Shown piece after piece: positions 8,817 through 17,111 of a stretch of DNA of 47,168 bases. The notes under the pieces were generated by a model. That model did not search any database, had not been told where the DNA came from, and saw only the letters and a list, made by a program, of their open reading frames with translations. Position numbers and translations under genes: made by a program. The stretch lies in the NCBI GenBank assembly GCA_022706785.1, contig JAKJBW010000014.1:1-47168 (forward strand), read 5' to 3'. The stretch is from Bacillota bacterium (GTDB lineage Bacteria > Bacillota > Clostridia > UBA1381 > UMGS1253). Position 1 is the first letter of the stretch, and each line of letters opens with the position of its first letter.

Positions 8817-9128
8817 CTAACCCCAGAAAATATCCATATAACTTTCTTCGTGCTGATCTACCAGGAAATAATCGATACTGATCTTCCCGAACGGGGTATT
8901 ATAAAAAAAACGCGCAAAGAAATCGGGATTTTCATTCAGATCCACAGCGCGATAGTCCGCGGGTATCTCTTTGTCAGGATGTATTTCCTGTTTTGCTAGC
9001 GCGGTGTTGAATATATCTATTTCATCCTTATCGTCGATATCCGCCCGGGCATGCTTGTCCGCCTTGAGCTTGGCTACCAGTTCGGCAATTTCGCCTGTCT
9101 GATAATGAAAGCCTCTCCAGTGTTCCAA
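8817..9128 (-). CDS. Small acidic hypothetical protein
   Basis: A 103-residue protein I do not recognise. It starts at TTG 9128 (MEHWRGFHYQTGEIAEL) behind GAGGAGGTAG with good spacing, which supports real translation. It is rich in Asp, Glu and Lys in the first half (KADKHARADIDDKDEIDIF) and aromatic in the second (DFFARFFYNTPFGKISIDYF). There is no signal peptide, membrane segment or Cys motif. It lies between cysS and mrnC with gaps of 54 and 64 bases, so it is almost certainly cotranscribed. No function is proposed. Confidence 0.7.
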   Translation of the reverse strand: MEHWRGFHYQTGEIAELVAKLKADKHARADIDDKDEIDIFNTALAKQEIHPDKEIPADYRAVDLNENPDFFARFFYNTPFGKISIDYFLVDQHEESYMDIFWG

Positions 9129-9182
9129 AATGTCTACCTCCTCAAAGCAAGATGCGTCTGTTTTTGTCTGCGGTGGTCAGAC

Positions 9183-10589
9183 TCACTTGGAAAGCCGCCA
9201 TTTGACGCCGGACGGCGTATCCTCCAAGATGATATTCATCTCGTTTAGCCTGTCACGGATGGCGTCGGCAGTGGCAAAATCCTTGTTTTTTCTGGCTGCG
9301 GCACGTTTGGCAATAAGCGCCTCGACCTCACTGTCAAGGTCCTTGTTTCTGTTGTTTTGCAGGATACCCAAAATGCCGCCCAGATTATTCAAGCACTCCA
9401 GCGCATATTCAATCGCGCGCTTGGAGCAGCCGCCGGTGCTTGTTGCCGCAATATTGATCGCTTTCACCATTTCAAACAAAGCGCCGATAGCGCCGGCAGT
9501 ATTTAAGTCGTTATCCATCGCCTCCACAAATTCAGCCTTGCAGCGGTTGATGTCCACGATGAAAGTGTCGTCACACGAATCCGGGCGCCTGTCCTCGGCC
9601 GACCGGAGCAAAAATTCAAGATTTTCGCGGCAGGTGTAGAGGCGGTCCAGCGCCGACTCCGCCTGCGCCAACAGGTCTTCGGAAAAATTGCTGGGGCTCT
9701 TATAATGCGTCGACAGCAAAAAGAAACGGATGGTTTCGTAATCGTATTTTTCCACGATATCGCGCACCGTGAAGAAATTGCCGGCCGACTTGCTCATTTT
9801 TTTGTTATCTATGTTGATATGCCCGTTGTGCAGCCAGCAGTTGGCAAACGGCCTGCCGTTGGCGGCCTCACTTTGCGCTATCTCATTTTCATGGTGCGGG
9901 AAAATCAAATCCTGCCCGCCTGTGTGTATGTCAATGGTCTGGCCGAGGTAGCGGTTTGCCATAGCGGAGCACTCAATGTGCCAGCCGGGGCGGCCTATGC
10001 CCCATGGGCTTTCCCATGCGGGCTCGCCCGGCTTTTGCGCTTTCCACAGCGTAAAATCCATGGGATCGCGTTTCTTTTCGTCAACGCTTACCCGCGCTCC
10101 CGCCTCCAGCTCCTCAAGCGGCTGATGCGACAGCTTTCCGTACCCGTCAAATTTTTTGGCCGAATAATAAACGTCGCCGTTTGCCTCGTACGCATAGCCT
10201 TTGTCTATCAGGTTTCCTATCAGTTCAATAATAGCGTCTATGTTTTCGGTAGCCCTTGGGTGCAGGGTTGCCGGCTTGATGCCAAGGCCGGTCGCGTCGG
10301 TAAAATACTCCGCAATGAAACGGTCCGCTAGCTCGGCTACCGTAATGCCCTCCGCGTTTGCGCGGGCAATCATTTTATCGTCAATATCCGTAAAGTTTTG
10401 CACAAAGGTGACATTGTAGCCGCAATATTCGAGATAGCGGCGCAATGTATCAAATACCACAAAGGGGCGGGCATTCCCGATATGAAAATAATTGTAAACA
10501 GTGGGCCCGCACGCGTATATTTTTACCTCACCCGGCGTGATGGGTTTAAGGTCCTCCTTCTGACGGGTAAGGGAGTTATAGAGTTTCAT
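9183..10589 (-). CDS. cysS: Cysteinyl-tRNA synthetase
   Basis: A class I aminoacyl-tRNA synthetase of 468 residues that charges tRNA-Cys in the cytoplasm. The start is ATG at 10589 ([11 protein letters not shown]), chosen for its AGGAGG; an upstream in-frame start at 10613 is not needed. Motifs: [17 protein letters not shown] with the HIGN version of HIGH, the zinc-site region [10 protein letters not shown] and [15 protein letters not shown], and KMSKS in [12 protein letters not shown]. The length is typical. It follows cysE after 71 bases, giving the common Firmicute cysE-cysS-mrnC order. No T-box leader is visible ahead of the operon. Confidence 0.96.
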   Translation of the reverse strand: MKLYNSLTRQKEDLKPITPGEVKIYACGPTVYNYFHIGNARPFVVFDTLRRYLEYCGYNVTFVQNFTDIDDKMIARANAEGITVAELADRFIAEYFTDATGLGIKPATLHPRATENIDAIIELIGNLIDKGYAYEANGDVYYSAKKFDGYGKLSHQPLEELEAGARVSVDEKKRDPMDFTLWKAQKPGEPAWESPWGIGRPGWHIECSAMANRYLGQTIDIHTGGQDLIFPHHENEIAQSEAANGRPFANCWLHNGHINIDNKKMSKSAGNFFTVRDIVEKYDYETIRFFLLSTHYKSPSNFSEDLLAQAESALDRLYTCRENLEFLLRSAEDRRPDSCDDTFIVDINRCKAEFVEAMDNDLNTAGAIGALFEMVKAINIAATSTGGCSKRAIEYALECLNNLGGILGILQNNRNKDLDSEVEALIAKRAAARKNKDFATADAIRDRLNEMNIILEDTPSGVKWRLSK

Positions 10590-10660
10590 GCAGTATCCTC
10601 CTTGGTTAGACATTCACACAGCTAAACCTGCTTTATACCTGACGGTGAGTCGGCGCTGGC

Positions 10661-11326
10661 CTATTTGTCGGCTTGCGAAGCATCCTTTTGGGAAAGCTGC
10701 TTTTCCAAAGCCTCTATGCGCGCAAGCAGCCTGCACAGCTCCATGCTCACAGGGTCGGGGATATGTATCTGATCCAGGTCGGGTACAAACACCGCGGGCG
10801 CCACGCGTTTATCCCCGCGCTTAACCACCCTTGCCGGCACGCCCACGCATGTGGAGCACGGATCCACCTGATCCAGCACCACGGCGTTAGCCGCTATTTT
10901 GGAATTGTCGCCCACCTTAAACGGCCCCAGCACCTTTGCCCCGGCGCCCACCAAAACATTGTTGCCCAGCGTGGGATGGCGCTTTCCGGTGTCTTTGCCG
11001 GTACCGCCCAGGGTAACGCCCTGGTATATGGTGCAGTTGTCCCCGATTTCGGCGGTTTCCCCAATCACTACCCCTGTGCCGTGGTCGATAAACAGCCCGC
11101 GGCCGATAGTTGCGCCGGGATGGATCTCGATACCCGTCCAAAACCTGGCCCATTGTGAGATCATACGCGCTATGAATTTCATATTATGCCGATAAAACCA
11201 ATGCGAGAAACGATAGTAGATCACAGCGTGCAGACCGGAATAGAGCATAAAGACCTCAAATCCGTTGCGCGCGGCGGGATCCCGGTCAAGTATGGCCTTA
11301 ATATCGTAGCGAAGATTTTTAAACAT
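10661..11326 (-). CDS. cysE: Serine O-acetyltransferase
   Basis: A 221-residue enzyme that makes O-acetylserine from serine and acetyl-CoA, the first step of cysteine synthesis. It carries the SAT helical domain followed by left-handed beta-helix hexapeptide repeats (IEIHPGATIGRGLFIDHGTG, then VIGETAEIGDNCTIYQGVTL, then GKRHPTLGNNVLVGAGAKV). The start is ATG 11326 or the adjacent ATG 11329; a GGTGAG precedes both. The C-terminal tail contains a coiled stretch (CRLLARIEALEKQLSQKD) and lacks a terminal Ile, so complex formation with cysteine synthase is uncertain. It is the first gene of the operon, 86 bases from a strong promoter. Confidence 0.94.
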   Translation of the reverse strand: MFKNLRYDIKAILDRDPAARNGFEVFMLYSGLHAVIYYRFSHWFYRHNMKFIARMISQWARFWTGIEIHPGATIGRGLFIDHGTGVVIGETAEIGDNCTIYQGVTLGGTGKDTGKRHPTLGNNVLVGAGAKVLGPFKVGDNSKIAANAVVLDQVDPCSTCVGVPARVVKRGDKRVAPAVFVPDLDQIHIPDPVSMELCRLLARIEALEKQLSQKDASQADK

Positions 11327-11419
11327 CATCTCACCAGCCATGCATAACAAAATAAACAAGCCTTTGCCTATCAAAGACGCTAAACCCGCATAAAGCTTGT
11401 GTGTGCGCAGAACTAATTT

Positions 11420-11448
11420 ATTATAACGTTAAAAAGCGCGGCAGTCAA
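11420..11448 (-). promoter_or_regulatory. Sigma-A promoter for cysE operon
   Basis: On the minus strand TTGACT (11443-11448) and TATAAT (11420-11425) are separated by exactly 17 bases. Transcription should start near 11413, giving a leader of about 86 nt. That is too short for a T-box. Confidence 0.8.
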
Positions 11449-11716
11449 GATATATACCGATTTTTCCGGGGCGGATATTTGCCTGCAAAGGCGCGTATGC
11501 AGGCGTATTTTATGGGATCAGGTGCCGGCGCTGCTATCGCCCCGCATAAAAAGAGCGGGTCATTTCAATAATATTCGCATGCTTGCCTTAATAGTATTAT
11601 CTTTTGGGGAATACGCTCAGAACGAAAATAGCCATTTAAACCCCGGAACTTAAGGATACAGGTTTTTGGAAGGGTCCGGGGATTTGATGACGTTGAGAGT
11701 GAAAACGGCTTCTTTA
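11449..11716. other. Gene-free spacer between cysE promoter and the stalk-domain membrane gene
   Basis: No convincing gene. It holds a GCCTGC/GCAGGC hairpin (about 11481-11504) and a CCCCGGA...TCCGGGG pair (about 11641-11682) that could be a weak terminator for the minus-strand membrane gene. It lacks a good T-run. Confidence 0.4.
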
Positions 11717-13615
11717 TTATTGTTTAACTGAAAGAGAGATTTTGTCACTGTCTTTTGAAATCTGCATTGTCGGCGCTAAAACAGACTCCAAAACATATGT
11801 CCGGCCAAAAAAAGTACGGGCCGGACTTTCGCAAACCCTGGTGCCTTCGGTATCTGTTACTGTCATTGACTCAGCATTGAAGCTGTAGCGGATATCATTC
11901 AGACTGACAGCAATTTCGTCTGTCTTGTCGTCCCAGCGCACCTGAGCGCCTGCCGCTTCAAACACATCGCGCAGGGGGTAGTAGACTGCGTCCTGCTCCA
12001 CAGCAGGATGCTTCAGCCTGTGCCCGTCAAAAAACAAAGGCTTATGCCTACTGCTGACCAGATAAACGTTTGTGTCGGCGGGCAGGTTGTGAAGCTGCAG
12101 AAAATAGGGCTCAAAATCGGAATTTTCATAAAACAGGTCGTGACGGTATGGCTGCTCAAGGTCGATATTCCAATAGAGCTGTCCCGACCTTTGCGCATCT
12201 GCGACACCGGCCTCATTACTTTTAAGGATCAAATAATTCGTGTGATACCCTTTTATGACCGGGGCAAAGAACAGCACAAATATACAGACCGGTACCAGCA
12301 GCTGAAACTGTCTTGTACGTTTTGAAAAATATAATACGGCAGAGAATAAGACTAAAACCGCCGCCGCTTTTAACGGAAGCAGCATAATAGCAAGGATACC
12401 GGCGGATAAAGCGGTATAAGCATATGTTTTAATGAGTTTTATGCTAAGCCCTGCCGCAGCGGCCGCTATAAGCAACGCGGTAACCAGGATTGTCCGCTCG
12501 CCTAAAACGGGAGAGGCAAGCATAAAAATCTGCAGCCCAAAGGCGGACAGCATAAAAATGGCGGGATCCGGGTGCGCTTTGCTTTTCAACGCCGCGGCTG
12601 CCCAGTTGGTCAGATATATTAATGAGAGCGCTGCGGCCGTAAGGCACAGCGCTTCCTGATACCAATTGAATAAGCGTTGGCAGAGCATGAGCCCGACTAT
12701 TGGCATCCCCATAAGCCGCCATGCGCGGGCATCCTTATCGCTTCTTACAGTAAAAAGCACTGCCATGACCGCAATGCATAACAAATAGGCGATGCCCGCT
12801 CTGCCTGCCATAAAGACGGATATATGCGTAATATTGCCCAATATATTGGTGCATAACGCCGAAGCGGAAAAGCTGTCGTATGAACAGGTCAGCATCCGTG
12901 AAAAGGTTCCGGGCGCCAGCACTACGCTCAAAAGCCCCGCCAAGGCAAAAATGGGAGGCGCAGTATGACGTTTCAGTTGAAAAGCACTATCGTGGCGCCA
13001 TGTCGTCAGCACAAGCAGGGCGCTGAGCAGCACGGCAACAAAACCGCCCTGCTCAGTGGTCGCGCCGGCGAGCAGGGCGAATAACAACACAGCGGCCGTA
13101 TTTTTGTGACCGTTCATGTTCCTTTTTACCAGATAATACATCAGCATTGCCATAAACGCCGGCAGCATATAATTCATGGAGCCGGTTATCCAGTATATGG
13201 TTTGGCTTGTAACCCCATGCGGCAGGCACAGGATGAAGAACAGGACAGCGGATATGCAGAGATAAAGGCGTTCTTTTTTTAAAGGCTGCCCGTCGGCAAT
13301 AAAGCATTTAGCGGACAAAATCGCAAAGCCAACAATCATCAGCGTATTGACCGCAGCGAACAGGCCGTTTCCAAAGAACAGGATGATTTGGTCTAAAATG
13401 TGTACCAGCATTCTGCCGTTGATATGCTGATAATGCGCTATGTTCATATGAACAAAGTTATCAAACCCGCTTTTTAAAAAGGTCAGATAATACACGTCGT
13501 CACTGTACAGATAGAGCATACTGCTGACAGCGCACAGTGAAATTGCGCATATGCCGATAAACAGCATACAGCATATAGCGTTCGGTGTGTTTTTGCCTGT
13601 GCCTATGAGGACCAA
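11717..13615 (-). CDS. Polytopic membrane protein (DUF6056-like) with C-terminal stalk domain
   Basis: A 632-residue integral membrane protein. About 11-13 hydrophobic segments cover residues 12-440. An early YLYSDDVYYL motif sits in the first outer loop, and DDD/DxD-like acidic pairs at this place are typical of GT-C glycosyltransferases. The C-terminal region of about 190 residues is extracellular-looking and ends in a copper amine oxidase N-like (stalk) domain (YYPLRDVFEAAGAQVRW, then RTYVLESVLAP). The start TTG 13615 follows GGAAAGGG closely; an internal ATG (MLFIGICAI) is an alternative. It resembles DUF6056-type uncharacterised proteins and may be involved in surface glycan assembly, but this is inference. 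The gene stands alone, with the ferredoxin gene 12 bases upstream. Confidence 0.65.
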   Translation of the reverse strand: MVLIGTGKNTPNAICCMLFIGICAISLCAVSSMLYLYSDDVYYLTFLKSGFDNFVHMNIAHYQHINGRMLVHILDQIILFFGNGLFAAVNTLMIVGFAILSAKCFIADGQPLKKERLYLCISAVLFFILCLPHGVTSQTIYWITGSMNYMLPAFMAMLMYYLVKRNMNGHKNTAAVLLFALLAGATTEQGGFVAVLLSALLVLTTWRHDSAFQLKRHTAPPIFALAGLLSVVLAPGTFSRMLTCSYDSFSASALCTNILGNITHISVFMAGRAGIAYLLCIAVMAVLFTVRSDKDARAWRLMGMPIVGLMLCQRLFNWYQEALCLTAAALSLIYLTNWAAAALKSKAHPDPAIFMLSAFGLQIFMLASPVLGERTILVTALLIAAAAAGLSIKLIKTYAYTALSAGILAIMLLPLKAAAVLVLFSAVLYFSKRTRQFQLLVPVCIFVLFFAPVIKGYHTNYLILKSNEAGVADAQRSGQLYWNIDLEQPYRHDLFYENSDFEPYFLQLHNLPADTNVYLVSSRHKPLFFDGHRLKHPAVEQDAVYYPLRDVFEAAGAQVRWDDKTDEIAVSLNDIRYSFNAESMTVTDTEGTRVCESPARTFFGRTYVLESVLAPTMQISKDSDKISLSVKQ

Positions 13616-13627
13616 CCCTTTCCTATT

Positions 13628-13813
13628 TTACGCGATATCAATAACAGAAACGGGGCAGCTGTCTCTTGCTTCCGTTGCGCTTTCCTGCAGGCTGTCGCCG
13701 ACATCGTTATAGGCTTCGGCATAGCCGTCGTCCGTCATGCGAAACACCTCGGGGCAGATTTGCTCGCACAGGCCGCAGCCGATGCATCCGTCTTTGTCAA
13801 CGCTTGCTTTCAT
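13628..13813 (-). CDS. Single-cluster [4Fe-4S] ferredoxin
   Basis: A 61-residue ferredoxin. The start ATG 13813 (MKASVDKDGCIGCGLC) has AAGGAG upstream. The cluster ligands are CIGCGLCEQIC and a final Cys in RDSCPVSV, so it holds one [4Fe-4S] cluster, like the Thermotoga-type ferredoxin; the second CxxC motif is absent. It carries electrons for a cytoplasmic redox partner that is not obvious here. It is the last gene of the dicluster-cupin-ferredoxin unit, 55 bases after the cupin. The open frame extends upstream to 14014, but that part overlaps the cupin gene and is not real. Confidence 0.92.
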   Translation of the reverse strand: MKASVDKDGCIGCGLCEQICPEVFRMTDDGYAEAYNDVGDSLQESATEARDSCPVSVIDIA

Positions 13814-13868
13814 AAATAACACGCTCCTTATTTTTTTAAAAATAGATGTTATAAAAAGGCATCCATAC

Positions 13869-14210
13869 CTATTGAGGGAACACCACCACCAAAAACATTT
13901 TAAACCGCTCCGCGGCATATACGGCGTGAGGCCTTCCGGCAGGCATAACAATAGATTCCCCTGCGTTAAGTGTGTATTTTTGTTCATCGATAGTGATCTC
14001 GCCTGTGCCGTCAAGCGCTATTACCAGTGCATCACCGTCAGACTCATGAGTACTGATTTCCTCTCCTTTGTCAAAGGCAAACAACGTCAGGCTGACCGCT
14101 TTGTTCTGGGCAAGCGTTTTGCTTACGATCTGCCCGGGCTGATAGCTTACCTCGTCTGAAAAGGAACTTACTTTTGCAAAATCAATATTTTTAATATTTA
14201 TGCTTCCCAT
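13869..14210 (-). CDS. Cupin-domain protein
   Basis: A 113-residue single-domain cupin. The start ATG 14210 (MGSINIKNID) follows AGGAGGG. The cupin motifs are ISTHESDGDALVIALDGTGEI (motif 1, with His, Glu and Asp in the metal-ligand places) and LNAGESIVMPAGRPHAVYA (motif 2). The second His of motif 1 (usual HxH) is replaced, so metal binding may be altered. Such cupins accompany iron-sulfur proteins and Crp/Fnr regulators in Clostridia, often with nitrosative-stress genes, but no hcp gene lies here. Function unknown. Confidence 0.85.
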   Translation of the reverse strand: MGSINIKNIDFAKVSSFSDEVSYQPGQIVSKTLAQNKAVSLTLFAFDKGEEISTHESDGDALVIALDGTGEITIDEQKYTLNAGESIVMPAGRPHAVYAAERFKMFLVVVFPQ

Positions 14211-14242
14211 GAAAAACCCTCCTTTTTTATCTATATTTGCAG

Positions 14243-14944
14243 CTAATCTAAAATCGTGCCGTCGGTGGAAATGACGACAACCTGCCACGGGATCAGCTTA
14301 CCGCAGTTTTGAAGCGCTGTTTTGACGGCCATTTCTATCCCGGAGCAGCACGGCACCTCCATACGCGTCACGGTCACGCTTTTGATATTGTTGTATATGA
14401 GTATCTCGGTCAGCTTTTCTGCGTAGTCTACTTGGTCCAGCTTAGGACACCCGACCAGAACTATCCTGTTTTTGATAAACTTATTGTGAAAGTCCCCGTA
14501 TGCGTATGCACAGCAGTCGGCGGCGATTAAAAGGTTAGCGCCGTCAAGGTACGGGGCATGGACCGGCACCAGTTTGATTTGCACAGGCCAGTGCGACAGC
14601 ATGGAGGCTGCTTCTTGTTGGGGCGTTTGCACCTGACTGGTCTGCGGCGCTCTGCTGATTGATTTGGCCATAGTGCCGGGGCAGCCGCAGGCAAGCGGCT
14701 TTTTGTTTTGTTCCTGATTTTTGCGCACAGCCTCTTCGTCGTAGGCGGCGGCGTGCCTTTCCTCAAAAGATATGGCTCCGGTAGGGCATACGGGCAGGCA
14801 GTTTCCAAGCCCGTCGCAGTAGTCGTCGCGCAACAGCTTTGCCTTGCCGTCCACCAGGCCGATTGCCCCTTCATGGCAAGCGGTCACGCACAGTCCGCAG
14901 CCGTTACATTTTTCCTCTTCTATTTTGATGATCTTTCTTATCAT
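14243..14944 (-). CDS. 4Fe-4S dicluster-domain protein
   Basis: A 233-residue iron-sulfur protein. Residues 1-60 form a two-cluster ferredoxin domain: CNGCGLCVTACHEGAIG and then CDGLGNCLPVCPTGAIS. The second motif is C-x5-C-x3-C, an altered CxxC spacing. The C-terminal part (about 85-233) is Cys-rich but has no common domain I can name (ACGCPG, AADCCAYAYGD, LVGCPKLDQ, EVPCCSGIE). This two-part design is known in Clostridia as an uncharacterised 4Fe-4S protein. The ATG at 14944 has GGGGGAAG upstream. It is the first gene of a three-gene unit with the cupin and ferredoxin, behind a promoter carrying a Crp/Fnr-like site. Confidence 0.85.
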   Translation of the reverse strand: MIRKIIKIEEEKCNGCGLCVTACHEGAIGLVDGKAKLLRDDYCDGLGNCLPVCPTGAISFEERHAAAYDEEAVRKNQEQNKKPLACGCPGTMAKSISRAPQTSQVQTPQQEAASMLSHWPVQIKLVPVHAPYLDGANLLIAADCCAYAYGDFHNKFIKNRIVLVGCPKLDQVDYAEKLTEILIYNNIKSVTVTRMEVPCCSGIEMAVKTALQNCGKLIPWQVVVISTDGTILD

Positions 14945-14977
14945 TAGGCTTCCCCCTTCGCTTCATTTTATGAGTCC

Positions 14978-14983
14978 ATTATA
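14978..14983 (-). promoter_or_regulatory. -10 element of the dicluster/cupin/ferredoxin operon
   Basis: TATAAT on the minus strand, 34 bases before the ATG at 14944. The -35 position 17 bases upstream (CGTACC) is poor, which fits an activator-dependent promoter. Confidence 0.65.
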
Positions 14984-15005
14984 GCCCATAAAAATACCGC
15001 GGTAC

Positions 15006-15019
15006 GTTGCAAATGCAAC
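15006..15019 (-). promoter_or_regulatory. CRP/FNR-type palindrome at about -41
   Basis: GTTGCA-AA-TGCAAC is a perfect 6-bp inverted repeat centred at 15012.5. With the start site expected near 14971, its centre is at about -41, the class II activator position used by CRP and FNR. A Crp/Fnr regulator gene lies 1.3 kb away (16351-17025). The link is inference. Confidence 0.6.
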
Positions 15020-15247
15020 AGAATGGCGAAAAAGTACGGCACATGCTAAAAAAAGCGTATCTGTAAGTGTCATGTACTGCCGCTTTATGGCGCAGCGCCG
15101 CCGGGGCTGCCCCCTATAAATCGGGATGCATAATATTATGGGCTCCGCGTCGGGCGGCGGCGAATAAAATTATAGGAATACCAAATAATAAAGAGGGTAC
15201 GATGCCGCCTGCGGCTACGCGGGGAAAATAGCGGAAAGGGTGTCGGT
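15020..15247. other. Spacer before DUF4363 gene
   Basis: GC-rich stretch with short palindromes (CATAATATTATG at about 15129). No gene and no good promoter pair was found. The plus-strand DUF4363-DUF421 promoter must be here but is not clear. Confidence 0.3.
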
Positions 15248-15619
15248 ATGGGGAATAAAAATAATACAAGATTTTTCATAGCCATGGCGTGGTTGATTTC
15301 ATTTCTGATCATGTTGCTGGTTTTTAATGCGTTTTTGCCCCAAAGCCGGTTTGAGGCTAAGCTGGACAACATAGAACAAAGCGTCGCCAAAAAAGATTGG
15401 GACAAAGCAAAAGGGTCAATGCGTGAGCTGAAGGAAATATATGACCAGAATAGAATTCTGCTCCAGGCGGGCAACGCAACCGAAATCCTAACGACATTCA
15501 ATTACACCATGGGGCAGTTGGATATTTCCATACAAAATGAACAGGATGCTGCGCTTGAATATATCGGGGGTCTACGGTCTTCGCTTGAATTTGTTATGGA
15601 AGCGTTTTCCGGTCCATAA
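15248..15619 (+). CDS. DUF4363 family protein
   Basis: A 123-residue protein with one N-terminal membrane anchor (FFIAMAWLISFLIMLLVFN, residues about 9-27) and a helical outer domain (SVAKKDWDKAKGSMRELKEI). This matches DUF4363 proteins, which in Clostridia are regularly encoded beside DUF421 proteins, as here. The role is unknown; a membrane-bound partner of the DUF421 protein is likely. The ATG at 15248 has AAAGGGTG upstream. The next gene starts 34 bases on. Confidence 0.8.
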   Translation: MGNKNNTRFFIAMAWLISFLIMLLVFNAFLPQSRFEAKLDNIEQSVAKKDWDKAKGSMRELKEIYDQNRILLQAGNATEILTTFNYTMGQLDISIQNEQDAALEYIGGLRSSLEFVMEAFSGP

Positions 15620-15653
15620 CCAAAACAAATCTGAAAGCTTGGGGTGAACCGGC

Positions 15654-16325
15654 GTGAGTGATATACTGGCTTACAGCATAAGGGCAATACTGGTTTTCTA
15701 TTTTACGTATCTTTGCACAAGAGCCATGAATAAAAAGGCTATGGCGCAGATGACCGCCTACGAATTTGCCGGACTCATGATCCTGGCAAACGTGGCGGCC
15801 GAGCCGCTGGTGGATAAGGTCACGGTAAAATCCGTATACGGCGCGGGGCTTTTGGTCATTTTTATGATTGCCGTCACGCGCTTGTCGTTAAAAAACAAGT
15901 TCACGCGGGTATTGGAGCATACGCCTACGATCATTATGAACAAGGGAAATCTGGATATGAAGGCGCTTGCAGGCGCGGGCCTGAGCTTAAACCAAATGGA
16001 GGGCCTGCTAAGGCAAAAAGGGTATGACAAATTATCTGATCTTGATACCGTCATCGTAGAGCCTCAGGGCGACATTTCCGCTTTTCCAAAATCGGAAAAC
16101 AAGCCTGTAACACTAAAAGACATGAATATCAAGCCTGATTCACAAGGGATAACCATTCCATTGATCATGGACGGAAGCATCATATTCAGTAACCTGAAGC
16201 ATCTGAATAAAACAAAGGATTGGCTCACAGAAGAGCTTAGAAAGCAAGGGGTTTCGGATTATAAAAGGGAAATAGGCTTTGCCGAGCTCGATACAAATTG
16301 GCGGCTGACTATTTTTAGAAAATAA
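15654..16325 (+). CDS. DUF421 (YetF/YcaP-type) membrane protein
   Basis: A 223-residue protein with three N-terminal membrane helices (about residues 4-75) and a cytoplasmic alpha/beta domain. The family signature is TPTIIMNKGNLDMKALAGAG, followed by SDLDTVIVEPQGDISAFPK. DUF421 proteins occur widely in spore formers (YetF, YrbG, YdfR) and some affect sporulation or germination. The start is GTG at 15654 behind GGGGTGA. It forms a two-gene unit with DUF4363 and ends 25 bases from the convergent Crp/Fnr gene. Confidence 0.88.
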   Translation: MSDILAYSIRAILVFYFTYLCTRAMNKKAMAQMTAYEFAGLMILANVAAEPLVDKVTVKSVYGAGLLVIFMIAVTRLSLKNKFTRVLEHTPTIIMNKGNLDMKALAGAGLSLNQMEGLLRQKGYDKLSDLDTVIVEPQGDISAFPKSENKPVTLKDMNIKPDSQGITIPLIMDGSIIFSNLKHLNKTKDWLTEELRKQGVSDYKREIGFAELDTNWRLTIFRK

Positions 16326-16350
16326 ACCTGCGCATTGATAGCAGAAATAC

Positions 16351-17025
16351 TCAACGCTGTGCGGGAAGGGCGAGTGTAAAATAATTTTTTTTATATTGCA
16401 GGATGCCTTCATCCTGCATTTTGGAAAGCTCACGCGAAAGCGCGCTTCTGTCCACGCATAAAAAATCGGCCAGCTCAGTTCTGCTAAAAGGAATTTTAAA
16501 AGATGTTTTGCCCTTTTTATTTGCCTGCGTGTGCAAATACGTTACAACCCTTTGCCGAATGGTCTTTTGGGACAGCACATCGATTTTTTCATTCAGCTGC
16601 AAATTTTTTCTGGCGACTATTTCAATCATATTGGCAATTAATTGCTTGTGAAACGCACAGGTATTCTGGCACATGCCAAGCATCTTTTGTAAGCGCACCC
16701 ACATCACGCTGCAGGGCTCAAGCGCCTGGGCATAGACAGGGCTGTGGGGGAGCTGTGCGCAAATCAGGCTTTCGGCAAACATCTGCCCTTTGCCGATATT
16801 GGTCAGGATAACGCGCGTGCCGAAGGCGTCCTCCTTGGAAATCTGCACGACGCCGGAAACCACCACGCCAATGCCGGGAATAGGGTCGTGCATATATAAG
16901 ATATATTCATTTTTGGCGTAATGCTTGACAGACGCATCCAGGCATGCCAAAACACTGGAAATGTGCTCAGCATCCAAGCCTTTAAATAACGGCGAGGCTT
17001 TCAAAGTATCTGCGGTGTTGGCCAT
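16351..17025 (-). CDS. Crp/Fnr family transcriptional regulator
   Basis: A 224-residue regulator. The cyclic-nucleotide-binding-like beta-roll covers about residues 10-125 (KHYAKNEYILYMHDPIPGIG, then SGVVQISKEDAFGTRVILT, then GQMFAESLI). A long dimer helix follows, then a winged HTH from about 150 (IPFSRTELADFLCVDRSALS, then RELSKMQDEGILQY). There is no N-terminal Cys cluster as in classical FNR; Cys residues occur at CLDAS, CAQ and CQNTC. The effector is unknown. The start ATG 17025 (MANTADTLK) has GGGGAGGT. The likely target is the palindrome at 15006-15019 before the iron-sulfur/cupin operon. The gene lies just downstream of the polyamine operon on the same strand. Confidence 0.9.
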   Translation of the reverse strand: MANTADTLKASPLFKGLDAEHISSVLACLDASVKHYAKNEYILYMHDPIPGIGVVVSGVVQISKEDAFGTRVILTNIGKGQMFAESLICAQLPHSPVYAQALEPCSVMWVRLQKMLGMCQNTCAFHKQLIANMIEIVARKNLQLNEKIDVLSQKTIRQRVVTYLHTQANKKGKTSFKIPFSRTELADFLCVDRSALSRELSKMQDEGILQYKKNYFTLALPAQR

Positions 17026-17111
17026 GCGATTACCTCCCCAAGCTTTGATTGTGCAAACGTGAGTCAGAGGCGAAAAAGCCACTAGACAGTGTTTACATGA
17101 GTAGACGCTGC

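Noticed and set aside
9705..10331. 208-codon ORF antisense to cysS
   Set aside because: Shadow of the strongly conserved cysS frame. No ribosome site and no recognisable protein.
11327..11412. T-box leader before cysE-cysS
   Set aside because: Looked for because cysES operons often have one. The leader is only about 86 nt and no GGGTGGNACCGCG-like motif is present on the minus strand.
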